This document shows positions 1 through 13,054 of a DNA stretch of 64,000 bases, piece by piece (position 1 is the stretch's first letter; the number at the start of each line of letters is the position of its first letter). Below the pieces are notes generated by a model that saw only the letters and a list, made by a program, of their open reading frames with translations, was not told the origin of the DNA and ran no database searches. Source of the DNA: Eutypa lata. Its lineage: Eukaryota; Ascomycota; Sordariomycetes; Xylariales; Diatrypaceae. The position numbers and the translations under genes were made by a program. The stretch is taken from positions 1,302,001 to 1,366,000 of the forward strand of contig JAKULF010000008.1 in NCBI GenBank assembly GCA_022661535.1. The letters run 5' to 3'.

Positions 1-2640
1 GGATGATTCAGCATCACGACCAAAAACCGGGCAATGGCGTCAATCATGCAAAGGTTGACCTAAGATGGATCTGCAAGAAGGTTCGGGGGCTTTTTAGATT
101 GATGGATGACCCTTGGTGCCGTGGCAACGATACGAGGAAGCCAAAAGGCTTTGATAGTGTGACCGAAGAGACGGCAGGGCGCTACCTATTGAATCATGTC
201 GCCGGAACCACGCTCTTGACGAACGCTGGTAGTGGCAGGTTCCTGCCAAGGCTAGTTTGCAGCTCCGGGCGGGCTGGCGGGTACAGCTAACTACAAACCG
301 GTTGATAAGCGCTACATAGAAACAAACGACGACGCCGTCGCAACTTGAAAAAGAAGAAAAAGTAGGCACCTACGTCTGGTGTGAGCATACATATGCAATT
401 CTATATTTTCCCTCTGTTGAATTACCAAGCTATTGGTTATGTTCGTTCATGATATATGCAATGTATTAGGTAGGCATGCGTCGAGGTAGAGTAGGTACCT
501 TTCATTCTGAATCAAATCAAGGTTGTGGAATTCAGACGACAGAATGACGCGGGTTGAGCCCCGCCAGAGAAAGGGAGCTTAAACACTGTTAATCTCAAGG
601 TCGGTCCTAATACACATGCATGTGCATCGGTTGTCTTTTCATCCAGGCTGCCCAGGCGCCGATATGCTCTAATGTTATTCTAGTAGACGGAACACAAAAT
701 GTCCGTCTTTTAGCACTTCGCCCGCGACACGTCTTGTGTTTCCCAAAACATGTGCTGCGGACCATCCTACATATAGTTATAGTTATTTCTCCTGTATTCT
801 ATGTATGTATGTGTGTATGTTAGTGTACTTCGTAGTGAAAGAAGACGAACTCACCTCACCTAACACACATGCGCTACATGACGACAGCGCGCTAACATTA
901 GTTACCACCAACCCTCTAAAGGTTGGCCCCATCAGCCAGCCATGGGGGGGCGGCGGAACCTCGAATACCGCTAACGGCCCACAAGAGCACGGTAATGATC
1001 GACGAGATCGTCAGCCGCACAGAGTTCTCTGTCGAATGACGATTACGCGTTTGTAGGGAGGTACTTGGATACCTGGTATTTGCATACACACTACGTATGT
1101 ACAAATGTGTGGATGTACTTCATACATAGTTATTCTTGATCCAGTCGCCCTACCCTTCTCCTCATTCCGTTTTCCTATAATAAATAAAGGAGGTTCGGGG
1201 TGGTCGGGACGGCGCCATCGGAACACCAACCAAAACTGCTGATCCGCGATGATCTCAGGCGAGCAGCTACCCAAGCAGTCCAAGTTGTTTCGCAAAATTA
1301 TGGGTAACTAGGGCACAAGAACTTGAAACATGACAGTACATTCCTTTACACGAGCCATCTGAGGCCAAGTTGTCTTGTCTTGTGTTGTCTTGTCTTGTGT
1401 TGTCTTGTGTCTTGGTTTCACCACAACCTTCCCTTTGGGTTCAGTGGGGGTTAACTACATGCAGACTGATTACATGTGTACAAGAGAAAAGAATCAGAGA
1501 TTATTGCTTATTTACATAATTACACCAATCGACTAATAGCTATATTTTCTAGCTGTCTTGGAGAGAATCGGGTTTCGATAAGTACGAAGTATGTAGCCAC
1601 ATTTCCCCTCGAGCCCAGGTCAGTTCAGTTATTCTCTTTCGCCCGAAGCTGAGAGCCAATCGACACAATGCACGAGTTTCTTTCGGAGCGTAGAAGGGAG
1701 GACCTGTGTCCCTCAGCTGCACTATTACCGCCCTAAAATAAACATACATAGGTTTCTCAACGTCTTGACATGTCCAACTACAGCAGACACCCGATGGAGC
1801 GGGAGATCTCATCTAGCTACCCCAGCCGTCGTGCCTTTGACTCGAGTATTTGTGGGAATTCGTTGCTCGGGATAGCCCCGCCACGAAATCGACTTCAAAA
1901 TATCCATACAGACCTCCTATCCAGTCTGATTCCATCCCTTACACCCACGATGCCACAACGTTTGAGTAATCTGTAGGCTTTTTCTTTGCTCTAGTTGTCC
2001 CGACGCAAATGCGGATAACTATGTGTACATACATATTCACGCCGGCCTTGGCCGCAACCGTTCGGCACTTTCTGGTACTGCCTCGCTCGCTAGCTTTCTG
2101 TAGATGCCCGGTCCTATCGGATTCCCACCTGTGATTTTATTTATCTCTTGTCTTCGAGATCTAGAACTCGTTCTTCGGCCCTCGGAAAGTGGCTGCGACC
2201 CAAACAATCTAATGCGGGCAGCCCCCCACACTCCGCACATTACTCTATTAACTTCAGACGGGACTAGGGAGGCGTTGCCTACGTGTGTGTAGCAAGTAGA
2301 CCTGTTTTTAAACTTTCCAGAAAAGAGCAATGAATTTTACCTGTGTAATCTATTGGCGAAGGCCGGCATGGGAAATCCCTCCACGATTTCCAACCTCCCG
2401 ACTCCCACACTATCAACGGGCACTAAGGTTTGTCTCGGGGAATAGGTGCATAAGGTCGGGATTAGGGGAGGTAGTACCCGGGATGTACTGGATTGAATGT
2501 CAGATTCCCTCTACCGTTTCTCTTTGAGTATAGTGATTCATGTCAACTTGATAAACGAGATATCGCTCTCTCGTTTATAACGCTCGTCCGCAAGTGAACT
2601 TTTGGTTGTCACACCATTCAATTTCCCAAGAGTTCGACAC
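1..2640. other. gene-free stretch with a TTGTC-type minisatellite
   Basis: No convincing coding region was found on either strand; open frames are short and resemble no family I know. The only clear structure is a short tandem array of TTGTC/TTGTG units at about 1369-1415. Confidence 0.5.
1369..1415. repeat. pentanucleotide tandem repeat (TTGTC/TTGTG)n
   Basis: About nine consecutive units of TTGTC, alternating with TTGTG, are read directly. It lies in gene-free DNA, and no function is suggested. Confidence 0.8.
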
Positions 2641-5600
2641 CTAGTTGAAACCACCTTTAACCCTGCCAGGGTAGGCACTCCGCATGTTATATTCATAGTA
2701 TCTCACCTTAATATGTAACAGCTTAACCAAATAGTCCTTAGATACATGCTTCAGATGAAATCTCCTTGAGCACTTGTACAGTGTATCCGGGTCTACGATT
2801 CTTGCACCTTGTTCCACTCCAAATACAGTGAGTGTCAATATAATGTTATAGGGTGGCAACCAGGTTCACCTTAAACCCGTATTCTACCTCTGTACAAGAG
2901 AACAATGTTGATAACTAGCGATGGCTCAGAACAGTCATGGTGAGCTGGAAGTACTACATTGACTACCTTAGGGCTGGGGTTATGTCACATCGAAGAACAA
3001 GTTATATGTACGCAGTCGTAGTCTATTCTTATGGCTATTTAAATCCGACCGATCTTCCCTACCTAGTTTCTAGCCTATAACTACTAATAGCTTGAAAGCC
3101 CACCATTCCCGAAGTAACATTTTCACGAAATCGAGGTATAGAAATATTCCCGGTATGGAAACCAAGCCGCCACCGAAAGCCACAGACGACTGTAAACCCT
3201 GCAAACTCTGCCACACGCTTCCATGCCCCCATGTTCCCATGTTGCGGTATACGTACGAGGGGAGTAGATGATTGGTTAGGAATTCCGACATAGGGGGACC
3301 ACCATTTTAGACCTGTATATTGCGCCTCTGAACGCCCGAGTAGCATTTCTTTTGGTTTAGCCAGCCATCTTCTGGGATGACGTATTTCACCCCGGGAAGG
3401 ATCAAGGGACACGATGCTACAAGACTAGGAAATTTCTAGTTCTCGTTTCCAATATTGGCGGCATTATTCGATAGTTACCTTGGAGAAGAGATCTTGGATA
3501 GGGATTTTAAGTTAATAGTCGCGTCACTTTTCAGACCAATTCATATTTATACTTGTATAGCTATACTATGCCCGAGGCCCTGGCGCTACTAACTCACTAA
3601 TAATAGGGCTGACCCCTCTTAACCACTTACCTTTTGCCTTTCTAATGCCTGGGTGGCGTGACAAAGACCTCAGTTTCCTGTATAAAGTATATTCACTCCG
3701 TTTGAATACATACTTATATAGCCTTCTCCTAGTTAGAGCAAAAACTTACTCCACCCGATCCACCCCCTTCACCTTAGTCCTATTCTTATTACGCCGCCTC
3801 GACGCGCAATCCAGTAACTAGTTACTACTTTTTATAGACATAATTATACGAATGGTTGTACATACGCAACCATCTCGTGTTATATAGTGGGGTGTCCGGT
3901 TCGACAGGAATTTCGCCTGTCCCCAATACTTACGACGTTGATACTGCCGCCACGATACATTCGATGAGGTGATATACTCACAATATTCCATTTTCCTCTA
4001 GTCTCATGTGTTCCAGAACGTCTTCTCGAAATCAACGTTAGTAATTGCTTGCCTTGACTCGATACTAATATGCCGAAAGACGATTCATATCGTCTAGACC
4101 CTGGGAAGTAGACAACTCCTACAATTAGTTATAGGGGTGCTATGAGAATTACAATACATCAAGTCGTTAACTACCAAGGAAGTATACACATCTTAAAAAT
4201 AATCTCTAGAACGGAGTATTAATCTAGATCTTTGTATATGTGCTTACATTTTCTTTCATTCCAGAATAATACAGTGCTTATTCAAAAATACCGTTAGAAC
4301 ATGTCGAGGTATCCTTGAATTTATTCATGTTGAAGTACAACTGTTTAATAGCCCTTTATTTATTATGTCGACCTAATATAAATAAGCATAATTCTAGTCC
4401 TTTTTTCTTTTTAGTATCATATGATTAACATACGTAATTATTAGAGGGCGAATAGGAGGCTTATATTATGTCTATTTCACCTAAGCAGAATCACTCGATT
4501 CGTATAATACTAGAAGCTGTTCTCTAGCTACTAATTATTCCCCAGAGTAATAGTCATTCTAAGTGGACTCCGAGTGCATTCTAGTTACGCTTTCTTTACC
4601 GCAGCTGTGCTTGAATTTCTGTGTATGACATAATCAGGGTGGTCAGGCACTAATGGTGGTTGTATGAGAACTGCCTGATTTGGTGATCCTGTTTGTGGTT
4701 GTGTTGGTGCATATCTACAATGGCATCTACCATATTACTACCGCAGACTTCGCGGGCTCATCCGTGGCATGGATGGGAGAGCTGCCCCCCGGCCCTGGTG
4801 CTGAGGGTTTTGGTCCGTCTCATCATCAGCAGATTCATCGTTCCCGCTATCTCCTAAAGGAAGATAACTCGACAGCGCCAGGGAACTACTCGTTACCTCC
4901 AATATCTCGGCCTTCAACGACGAGTATCTTTCTTGGAAAGCTGGCGTGAAAGTCGCCCAGTCAAGTCCCGTCTCGGAACTCTCCGTATTCCGGCTAAGCC
5001 CTTTTGCTGGGGCTAGGTACGGCCCGTTGATATATCTATATTTATCGGGGTTCCGCTAGTAACTCTTGAAACCGGTTTGGTGGAGGCCGTAGCGCGTCGA
5101 GTCGTAACGGCCGGCGTGGCTGTCTTTTCTTGTAGCAACTTTTACTATGGCCGCGCGGCTTCTAATATGCCCTTGCGCTACCGTCACGTTGAGATTGAAG
5201 GATCACGAGGCTATAAACTTTCGATTATCTAATACTGTCGACGCGGCCTTAGGGTTCTCGGAATGTGGTGCGTAGATACAAAATATCTTTATACCAGATG
5301 TGGCACCGGCATGTTGCTCCTATTATATGCCCTTATGGGTAACATCTTCACTTCAACGACGAGGGGCGGATAATAGGGACAGTGGTAGGGGTAGCTCTCG
5401 AGCACGCCCGAAACGACGATAGCAACTCCAGCTTTTTATCTCTAAGGTGAAAATAACGATGTGGTTCCAAAGTAGGTATTGAATATTGAACTATAAGTGT
5501 TCCTAGGCTATAACTGAGGGAAGTCGAAGTTAATATATTGTAATCTACGAGATCAAGTATTTTAGGGGTTATATGTGCCTACCACAAGCCTGGGCACTCC

Positions 5601-6423
5601 ATCTTGAGAACCGCACTACATAAGATGGCAGCTAGGGAAACGATGATACGTTCATACAATAATTTTGAGCATTGTTTGGGACATTTCCGCTCCTCTCGGC
5701 TACTCCGGAGCAAAACCGGCTGGGTTGCAGCCCGAGAACGGCAGGCATGCAAGCTGATGCATTTTCTTCCTCTCGCTATGTGTTACGTCACATGAATTGA
5801 TCCGGACGAAGTAGTAGGAGGTTGATGGAAGCGTCTTGTTTAGACAGACAACTGTGTGTGAATAAGTTTTCCGCGCCCAAGATTTCTATTGTTCGATGAT
5901 TCGAGCCCGTAGCTATCTCGAAGGGGTCGTAATTTTACCAAGGGCTGAGACTTGCATTGCCGTCTTATGTCAAATGAAGCGAGGGATCGTATCTTTTTTA
6001 GAAACCTCTGTCAACCTTGCCATCGTCTGCATATTCATGGCGTGAATCAGACCCTAGTAATCGTATTACAACTGTCATAATAATTACACCTAATGGCCAC
6101 AATTAATTAGTGATATAATATAGGGCTACCTTTTCGGTTGGGCCCCTTTATGTAAAATAAAGGGGAAATAACGATCAACCTTACTCCTCTAAGCATAGTA
6201 GTTGATAGGAGCGAATGATTCATGGCGACAACAGAACCAACGACATATTTTTTTATGTTGACATCATATACATATATCTTTCAACGATACTCTCCGTTTG
6301 GTATGTACTTATATCTTCAAGTAGGTACAATTCGCCCACCTTTCAAAAAAGAGGGCTAATAAAGTACCTAAATTTACTCCATGCCCAGCTGCCATTGAGA
6401 ACCGCTCAGCACGTCACCATCCG
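2641..6423. other. probable decayed repeat DNA without genes
   Basis: All six frames are closed at short intervals. The stretch is rich in TpA-containing words and poorer in G+C than the genes to the right, most clearly between 3500 and 4650. This is what an old, mutated transposable element would look like, but no recognisable transposase or reverse-transcriptase motif survives. A 9-bp inverted repeat (CCCCTTTAT / ATAAAGGGG) sits at 6143-6165. Confidence 0.4.
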
Positions 6424-8007
6424 TCAGTAATCCGCAGTAAAGCCCGAGACTATACAATACGTGCCATCCGCACCAGAGCCGATCTTGGTGGGCTCGTCCC
6501 CGTCCGCGTTCCCCGTGTAGCGGTCGCAGTCCTTGCCGTCGCTCTGGCCCGAGTCCACGATGGTGCACGTGTCGCCGTAGTTGGTGTTGATGCCGCAGAG
6601 CACGCCGCCGCCGACGACGGTGACGCCGCTCAGAGCGAAAAAGTGCCGCACCTTGCCGTTGCCGTTACCGCTGTAGTTCCCGCAGCTGCGCGCCACCTTC
6701 CCGTAGTCGCTCGCGAAGAAGTTCTTGATGCTCACCGTCCCGAACCCGTTGAACTGCACGATCTAGTCCGGGGCGTGGAAGGCGCCCCCGCCGTTGATGT
6801 AGGACGTTCCGCTGATTTGCTTGAATGTGCTGTTGGACCGTTGTTAGTTTCACTGCGGTTTAGGTTTTACTTATTTACTTATTGTCTTGCGTTCTTGGTA
6901 GGTAGGTAGGTAGGTAGGTAGGTAGGTAGGTAGGTAGGCAGGTGTGGTGTGGTGAATAGGGGTAAGTGGGTGGGGCGTATGCAAAAAACTCACATTGCAT
7001 CCTCGCAGACATCCTCCCACCAGACGTTATTGACGATGCAGGTGCCCTTACAGTGTACGCCTTCGGCTTGGTTGGGTCCGATGATGACGTTCGAGAGCGT
7101 CGCGCCATCTTCGAGGATGAAGATGGTGTCGTCTTCTCCCGTCTCGGTCTGCTCTTCGCATACCTTGGCTAATACAATGTATAATTTTGTCAGGCTCCGC
7201 TTAACTTTATCATAATCCCACACACACACAGCTTATCTATGTAGTAATTGGCATTTTGAAAAAGGGAGTTGGGAAGGAGGCATCCTTACGAGACCGGTCA
7301 TATTTCTTCATTCCCCCATCGAACGACTGCCCTGCAGACACTGTGATAGGGGCGGAGCTTGAGACGGCGCCCGACGATGCCGGAAGAGTCGTAGTTACGC
7401 CGGTGGGTGTGGAGCCTCCGCCGATAGTAGTGGGCTTCGTAGTGGTAGTCACCGTAGTGGGTACCGTGGTCGTCGGCACCGTGCTCCTGCTGATTGTGTA
7501 GCAGGACTGTGTTAGAGCGGCGTTAGCAAGGAGCTAAGATATCTAGCCAATGGGAAGGCCCCCGGTGTAAGCATAACCATAAGAAATGAGGTTAATATGT
7601 GTATACCACTATATATGTGGACTCACGCATTCCTTTGATATCATACTAGGCTTGTTGGAACAATTGGTCGCTGCTATATGTATGTCAACATCTTATGCTT
7701 GAACTTGAAATCTCCCGTCATCTTGGGGTCTTCCTAGTAGAAGACAACAAGGGTCGTATATAAAGCATCAGCATACTATGTAAGGAAGTGTTAATATGAG
7801 GGAATCAAGTGCTATGGCATACGTTCAAACATACCCTCGGGAAGGAAGACTAGCTGTAGCTGTCACGACATTGGTGAGGAAAGAGGCACAAGATGCCGGG
7901 TCAGCAGAGGCGAAGCTTGCACAAGCATTGCTACCCGGGTTGGCGCAACCTAGGACTATAGGGAGGAGGGCAAGAAGGCCGCAAGGGGCCGTAACGATGC
8001 ATCGCGA
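6424..8007 (-). pseudogene. broken PL3 pectate lyase with N-terminal Cys-rich domain
   Basis: Polysaccharide lyase family 3 enzymes are secreted and cleave pectate by beta-elimination. Five exons can be read on the minus strand: 8007-7835, 7673-7627, 7506-7290, 7168-6994 and 6829-6424, with donors GTATGT, GTGAGT, GTAAGG and GTGAGT. The first exons give a small Cys-containing module (...CANPGSNACASF..., ...CSNKPSMISKEC, SCYTIS), then a Thr-rich linker, then the PL3 fold ([47 protein letters not shown]). In the last exon a TAG at 6763-6765 interrupts the frame just before IVQFNG. At the 5' end the hydrophobic leader (GLLALLPIVLG) has no in-frame ATG: a stop lies at 8008-8010 and the nearby ATG (8002-8000) is one base out of frame. 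The splice sites are intact, which suggests recent inactivation. A wrong base call at one or both sites remains possible. Confidence 0.75.
6898..6938. repeat. (TAGG)n microsatellite inside PL3 intron 4
   Basis: About ten tandem TAGG units lie within the 164-nt intron 6993-6830 of the pectate lyase gene. Confidence 0.95.
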
Positions 8008-9959
8008 CTAGCAACTAGTTTGATCAGGAACCACGATTTATTCTGATGAGAGCTTACGGTATCCGCTTGGTAGTTCTCTGTAGACCTTGAACAGGAAGGG
8101 ACCTACGAAAGATCATCATCTTGTATTTATACTCACTGGATTTATCACCATCATATTCGAACGAATGAAGCTTTCTAGAACGCAGGTAGCCGGGAGTATA
8201 TACCCACTAGCCGCCATCACTGGAGGAAGCTATTCTCCGCTTAGCTCTACGCACCACTATGATATGGAAAGGGGCATGACAGATTCATGACATTTCGATG
8301 TCTGGTCTCGTCGTGTATGTACGTGGTGACAGAATACCATATGCTTCTCAAGGTTTGTATGTGTGTGCTATCAAGCAAGGGACTGCATGAACGAACACGA
8401 TTCCATTATTCCACCTGCTGGAAGTGTTGTTGGAGATACTGCTACAAAACGAGGAACTACCTACGTACCTACTACATATTACTTAGCTATCAGAAGAACT
8501 TGGAAATTTGGTATTATGAAACAAAGTTCAATTTTACCGAACATGTCTGCATTGACAAGACTGTGATGTCATTACCATTAATGTTGTTGGACCTAGCAGG
8601 GTCCTGTTTCACCACCAACAAGATTTCGCACCTACTAGCAAGGAACCTTACCTCTAGATTTTGATTGTTACATAACTACGTGTCTCCTTGATTTATGCAC
8701 TTATTTATCTTTAGATTAATAAATAACTATGAGTAGCTTTCAGCATTCGTTTTATCAGGTCGTGGAAACATAACGCGACAAACATGATATTATTCACTTA
8801 ACATCGCGAACCATCCCATGCCAAATTTCCAAATTTGTACAGACGTAAACATACATGACTCGATTATGCTTAAAGGGTTATTGCACATAGTGAAGTATTT
8901 TTGTACGCTATGGAAAACAATGTAGTTACATATTGTTTTGATATCGAACATCGCATACATGGTGCTTGCATCGCCTCCTGCGTTTTCACCGTGTACCTCA
9001 TTCTAATATTCCACAAAGTGGCTACTGATTCCAGTATTGACTTGTAGTTAGTACATTGGCATGGTGATTTTGTCGCTTGTTTTATTCCAGACGAATCAGT
9101 TGATCCCTTGGCCCTGGAGGAGCCTGTGAGAAGGATAGTAGTTAGTTAGTTGTTGATTCTTAATGTTTTTAAATGTGAAAGTCTGGGTAGACACCCTTTC
9201 TCCGTACGAGATTATTGGAACTAGAACGCATAGAGAACATGTTGATTTTCATTGCAGCTCCGAATGGAGGATAATGAAGTCCATTGAGGGACGTTGACTT
9301 TGCAGCATGAAGATATACTAAATCGAATATATAAAAACCCACCAATCACAGAGATGAGTCTCTTTCTTGGCATTACCGAAGCGGTTATACCTACCTCAAA
9401 CAGGAACGCGGCCACGTGCTTCCTTTCGTCACTTGATATCCATCTTATCTTCCAATGGATAACTGCTATGCTCACTTCGCTTTGCAAAGCCCAGTCCCAG
9501 GTGAAGCAAATGAGAATACTCTTGGTGGGCCTAGATCCCGATAGACTGGTTGCTTTGCGGAGTTGAAGTGAACTTAAGCTTCGCCTTCCCCGCATGGGGT
9601 TGCATTGAGTGATCGTTGTTGCAGTGCTTCTGTAGTGTCATCCTTCTTTGTCTAGGTAGGTAGTGTGTGCTACTATTTTATAGGATTGGCAACTGCTGGG
9701 ACCTGAGCAATAGAGGTTTAAAGTATGTATTAAGAGACCATATAATTCTTCATTGTATAGAATAGGTAGTACATAGTTGATGTTGGCAAGGTCAATCTTT
9801 CTATGGTCCCCCGTTATATCCATCAATCAATCTACCTTTAGGAATGGAAAGATGTTATCTAAATTGCCGTACTTCACCACAATGTTGCAATACCACAAAG
9901 GTTAGAGTTAAGTTCAGTGCCAAACTAGGCAAGTTTTCATTTTAAAATTTGCTCTATCA
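8008..9959. other. gene-free stretch
   Basis: Several 60-125 codon open frames exist on both strands (for example 8287-8664 plus and 9221-9595 minus). None shows a recognisable motif, plausible splice partners or coding character. I see no other structure. Confidence 0.5.
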
Positions 9960-10259
9960 TCATCGCGAAGTGAAGTAAAGGGTATAACCTCCCATCGTCT
10001 TTATCTCGAAATGCTCATGTATCTGCTTCTTCGTAACGTCGTATAGAATCTCTTCGCCATCATCCCTGGAAGCCATTTCCGTCAAAGCTTCTTCTAAGAA
10101 CTGGTCTGCGTGTCCCTCATCAAACGTGACCCGACTCACAGAAGGACCAAAAACCTGCACCCTGCAAACGCCAAGCATGCCTACTAAAAGCATACTTAGT
10201 TCTGGATTGAGCTTATCTATGCCTCGTGTATATACACAATGCAATGTAAGCTCATCCAT
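9960..10259 (-). CDS. small hypothetical protein (99 aa)
   Basis: A single open frame from an ATG at 10259 encodes a mixed, soluble-looking 99-residue protein without a signal peptide or membrane segment. It has an acidic middle part (DEGHADQFLEEAL) and ends GGYTLYFTSR. Its amino-acid composition is that of a real globular protein rather than of a chance frame. I do not recognise a family. It may be the last exon of a longer gene, but no convincing upstream exon was found. Confidence 0.45.
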   Translation of the reverse strand: MDELTLHCVYTRGIDKLNPELSMLLVGMLGVCRVQVFGPSVSRVTFDEGHADQFLEEALTEMASRDDGEEILYDVTKKQIHEHFEIKTMGGYTLYFTSR

Positions 10260-10539
10260 GGCTTCTCCGCCCGAAACACCCCCTTCCTTTCATAGACTTT
10301 CCTCAGACTCAACTGTCCCTGCCATTCATGTCTTAGCACTCAACTGTTGATAGCTAAGTCTGAAGTCTGTAATGAGTAATGAGGCGTTGTGTCAAATTGA
10401 AACAACTAGCTGCTAGAGGAACTGTCCGTATGATGGCATAGACCATCTTGGACTAGGCGATTTGCGGCTCCTATCATTCAAGTAGATGATCATTCCGTCC
10501 AAACGTATAGCCAGTGAGTGAGGGTATATCATGCTCTTG

Positions 10540-11784
10540 TCATCGGACCAGTCCAACCCTACTCTCCTCTAAACATCTCCTTTTGCCAATGGCTTCCACC
10601 GGACTATCCGAGTCCCTATCTTCGGAAAAGCTCGCGTTAAAAACCTCCGATAAGACATCTCTCCGGCGTTTTGGCGATGGAGTCTCGGGAGTGGGAGGAA
10701 GTTCCGCCTCGTACGTCTCCATATTCGAAGCATCGAAGTCACCGACCACCTCGCTACCGAGGGCCTGGCCCAATCGTTCCTTGAGACCCAATACTGGCCA
10801 TATCGGAACTTGTGTGTAGTCGATTCGAATTTCGGTATCACCCTGTGGTGCCTTTTCCGGCTCGTGGAACATTCTCAAGAAGCCGGCAGGAACAGTTGCT
10901 GTATAGACAACAAAAGATTCATCCTCCTCGGAGGTTGTCAAAACTCGGACTTTGACGTCTTTCGGAGTAAATTCCCCATTGCCGTATGCAGACTGTTGGG
11001 CAAGTGCGATTATCACGGCAAGGATATATTGGTCCTCGTCTTCGTTCTTGGGCAATAGCATCCTCGATCGTAGAGATTGGAGGCGGTGAACGGGGCCATT
11101 ATACAATCGATTGGGTCCAGAAAGAACTCGGTAACAGTTTCTGCGGACGTGGTTGAGATGGATGCGGCTGACATAGGCTAAGATCAGGGGATCGTTGACC
11201 GGTGTTCGGTTCATTGAGCCCACGAACTGGCTACCAGATCGGTTGGAGCAAGTAGTTGCGGAGTCGAATGACCTCGTATCTGAGTCTGGGTGTTTCCATA
11301 TCACCTGGCAACGTACCGCTCTGAGGTAACAACGAGTACCAAACCGGATATTGAAGTCCGCGCAAGTCTTCGCTATGAAGAGGTGTGTCGGGAATAATGC
11401 GAACAAGATGTTCTTCAGGGCGAGAGTGTACGGTCCGATTGGCCCAGTCAAATCAGGCGCCAACAGGGTATTTAGATCCCGAGCAATGTTGACTACTGTG
11501 GGTGGGGTGCGCTTCGATCGTCGCGGAGACTTAGTCTGCGAAGGAGTAGGCGTCTTCTGAGCTGGTAGTTGTGTGAACCGACAGCCGAGTAGCTGGATGT
11601 GAAGGTCTGTCCAGCATATGGGCAGGAGAAATAGTGAAGTAGTGGCATGATCATGTAATAGATCGAAAAGTGATCCTACTTCAGGAACGATGTGTTTTCT
11701 CCGAGGACGCGTGCGCGTGCGCTTGAGCTCCATAGTAGGGCTTGTCGGTGTGGTCGGTGTAAGAGGAGGCTTTGCGCCTGACAT
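10540..11784 (-). CDS. hypothetical protein, intronless (414 aa)
   Basis: An uninterrupted 414-codon frame starts at ATG 11784. The N-terminal 30 residues are Pro/Thr-rich followed by a basic run (RTRPRRKH). The middle (about 110-260) is globular with several Cys and aromatic residues. The region around 260-345 (ILAVIIALAQQSAYG, VRVLTTSEEDESFVVYTA) reads like a compact alpha/beta domain. The C-terminal tail is Pro/Ser-rich with a basic patch (SPKRRRD) that could serve for nuclear import. Length and composition support a real gene. I do not recognise the family and assign no function. Confidence 0.75.
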   Translation of the reverse strand: MSGAKPPLTPTTPTSPTMELKRTRTRPRRKHIVPEVGSLFDLLHDHATTSLFLLPICWTDLHIQLLGCRFTQLPAQKTPTPSQTKSPRRSKRTPPTVVNIARDLNTLLAPDLTGPIGPYTLALKNILFALFPTHLFIAKTCADFNIRFGTRCYLRAVRCQVIWKHPDSDTRSFDSATTCSNRSGSQFVGSMNRTPVNDPLILAYVSRIHLNHVRRNCYRVLSGPNRLYNGPVHRLQSLRSRMLLPKNEDEDQYILAVIIALAQQSAYGNGEFTPKDVKVRVLTTSEEDESFVVYTATVPAGFLRMFHEPEKAPQGDTEIRIDYTQVPIWPVLGLKERLGQALGSEVVGDFDASNMETYEAELPPTPETPSPKRRRDVLSEVFNASFSEDRDSDSPVEAIGKRRCLEESRVGLVR

Positions 11785-13054
11785 TGCGCCACGGGGTATT
11801 CGGTGGTAAGGTTGGTGATTAGTTGAGTAAGACAGGCTTGAACGAGATAAAGAATCTGTTGCAAAGAATTCGGAACTTTATTCTATGGCGATACTCTTTA
11901 AGGTAATAAGAGGTGTGTGGTGGTAGAAAGTGCGGGCCGTAGTTTCTCAAGGTAGTTAATTTTGCTTAGGTATGCGCGCACAAGAGCTTCGGCGGTTAGG
12001 GAAGATAAAGTGACGGATGAATGACTTGGGGAAATGCGGAACCGGAGTTTGAATCGCGAAATCAATATATTGAAAGAAATGCGGTGTATTTTGTGATGTG
12101 GGCGAAGGACCTCCCTTTGATTCGGCGATTTAAAGTGCCGGCGGTTAAGTGAAACCGCTTTGTGGTGTGTAGTGTGTGGTGTGTGGTGATGTTGCAGTCA
12201 AAGAGGAGGGCGCGTCTTTTTAAAAGAGAGGGGCCCTTTGTGGACTCGTGATTGAAAACAACAATTGAAAGAACGTGGGTGGAGGGCCCATTTTGAGGGC
12301 AAGAGCTACCCTGGAGAGTCACCAAATTGACACGCTTTCCCGTGACCTCATGACTCGCCAAGTTCCCGTTCTTGGTTAGTTTCAGTACCTAGTACTTACA
12401 TTCCGCCGCTTCCTTCTTCAGGCCAATTAGGCTACAGCGGCATGCCACAAAAGCCGACGAGCCGCCACAATTCCGCGAATTCTAGCCACTTATAACTGTG
12501 TGCCAAACCTGCCAGTATGCTTACCGCCTCACTTCGTATGCAAGTACCTAGGTACCTCCTTGTTCAGCGACATTCGTGGCATCGAGATTGCAGTGCCACG
12601 CGGCGCCACCGATGCCACAATGCCAAGATTACCATTCTTCCGGAGTCCTGCTGACTCTGCTGACTCAGTAGGTACTCGGCTTTTAGGCTACTTTAGGCTT
12701 AGTTTCAAAAAGCAGCATTCTGGAGTTATTGGCCGATGTTATTCCGTGATAGGTGGGGTGGGCACTTGCAGTGATTGAGTGATTACCTAAGATGGGTAGG
12801 TAGGTACCTTCACCGGGATCTTGGGTGGTGACGTCCCCCTGCCTAATGATTCGAGGTTGGAGATATAATCACCAGCCTTAAGCAAAGCCCCTTGAGCTCG
12901 CCCCGCCAACCAGTTCAGCCTAGCCTAGCGAAGAGAAGGTGAAGAGAGAGACAGGACAGCTCTCTTCCCTCTACTATTATCTTCACTTCCCCAACTACGT
13001 CGTCGCATTTACTGTTGAGAATCACCGATCTCATCTCGGTGACCACTTGACAAG
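11785..13054. other. intergenic region upstream of ARPC3
   Basis: No gene was seen. The stretch contains the upstream regions of the minus-strand hypothetical gene (left) and of ARPC3 (right), with the palindromic word CCTAGGTACC near 12546. Confidence 0.5.

Noticed and set aside
3..290. 95-codon open frame at the left edge, plus strand
   Set aside because: No recognisable motif and an overlapping frame of equal length on the other strand; composition is not protein-like.
3893..3933. tRNA-like T-arm (GGTTCGA with a GACAGG/CCTGTC stem)
   Set aside because: No acceptor stem, D-arm or anticodon arm at the right distances.
8287..8664. 125-codon plus-strand frame
   Set aside because: Cys/Tyr-rich chance-like composition; no motif, no homologous feel, no promoter signals.
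9221..9595. 124-codon minus-strand frame with an overlapping plus-strand frame
   Set aside because: Could not be linked to neighbouring exons and resembles no family; left unannotated.
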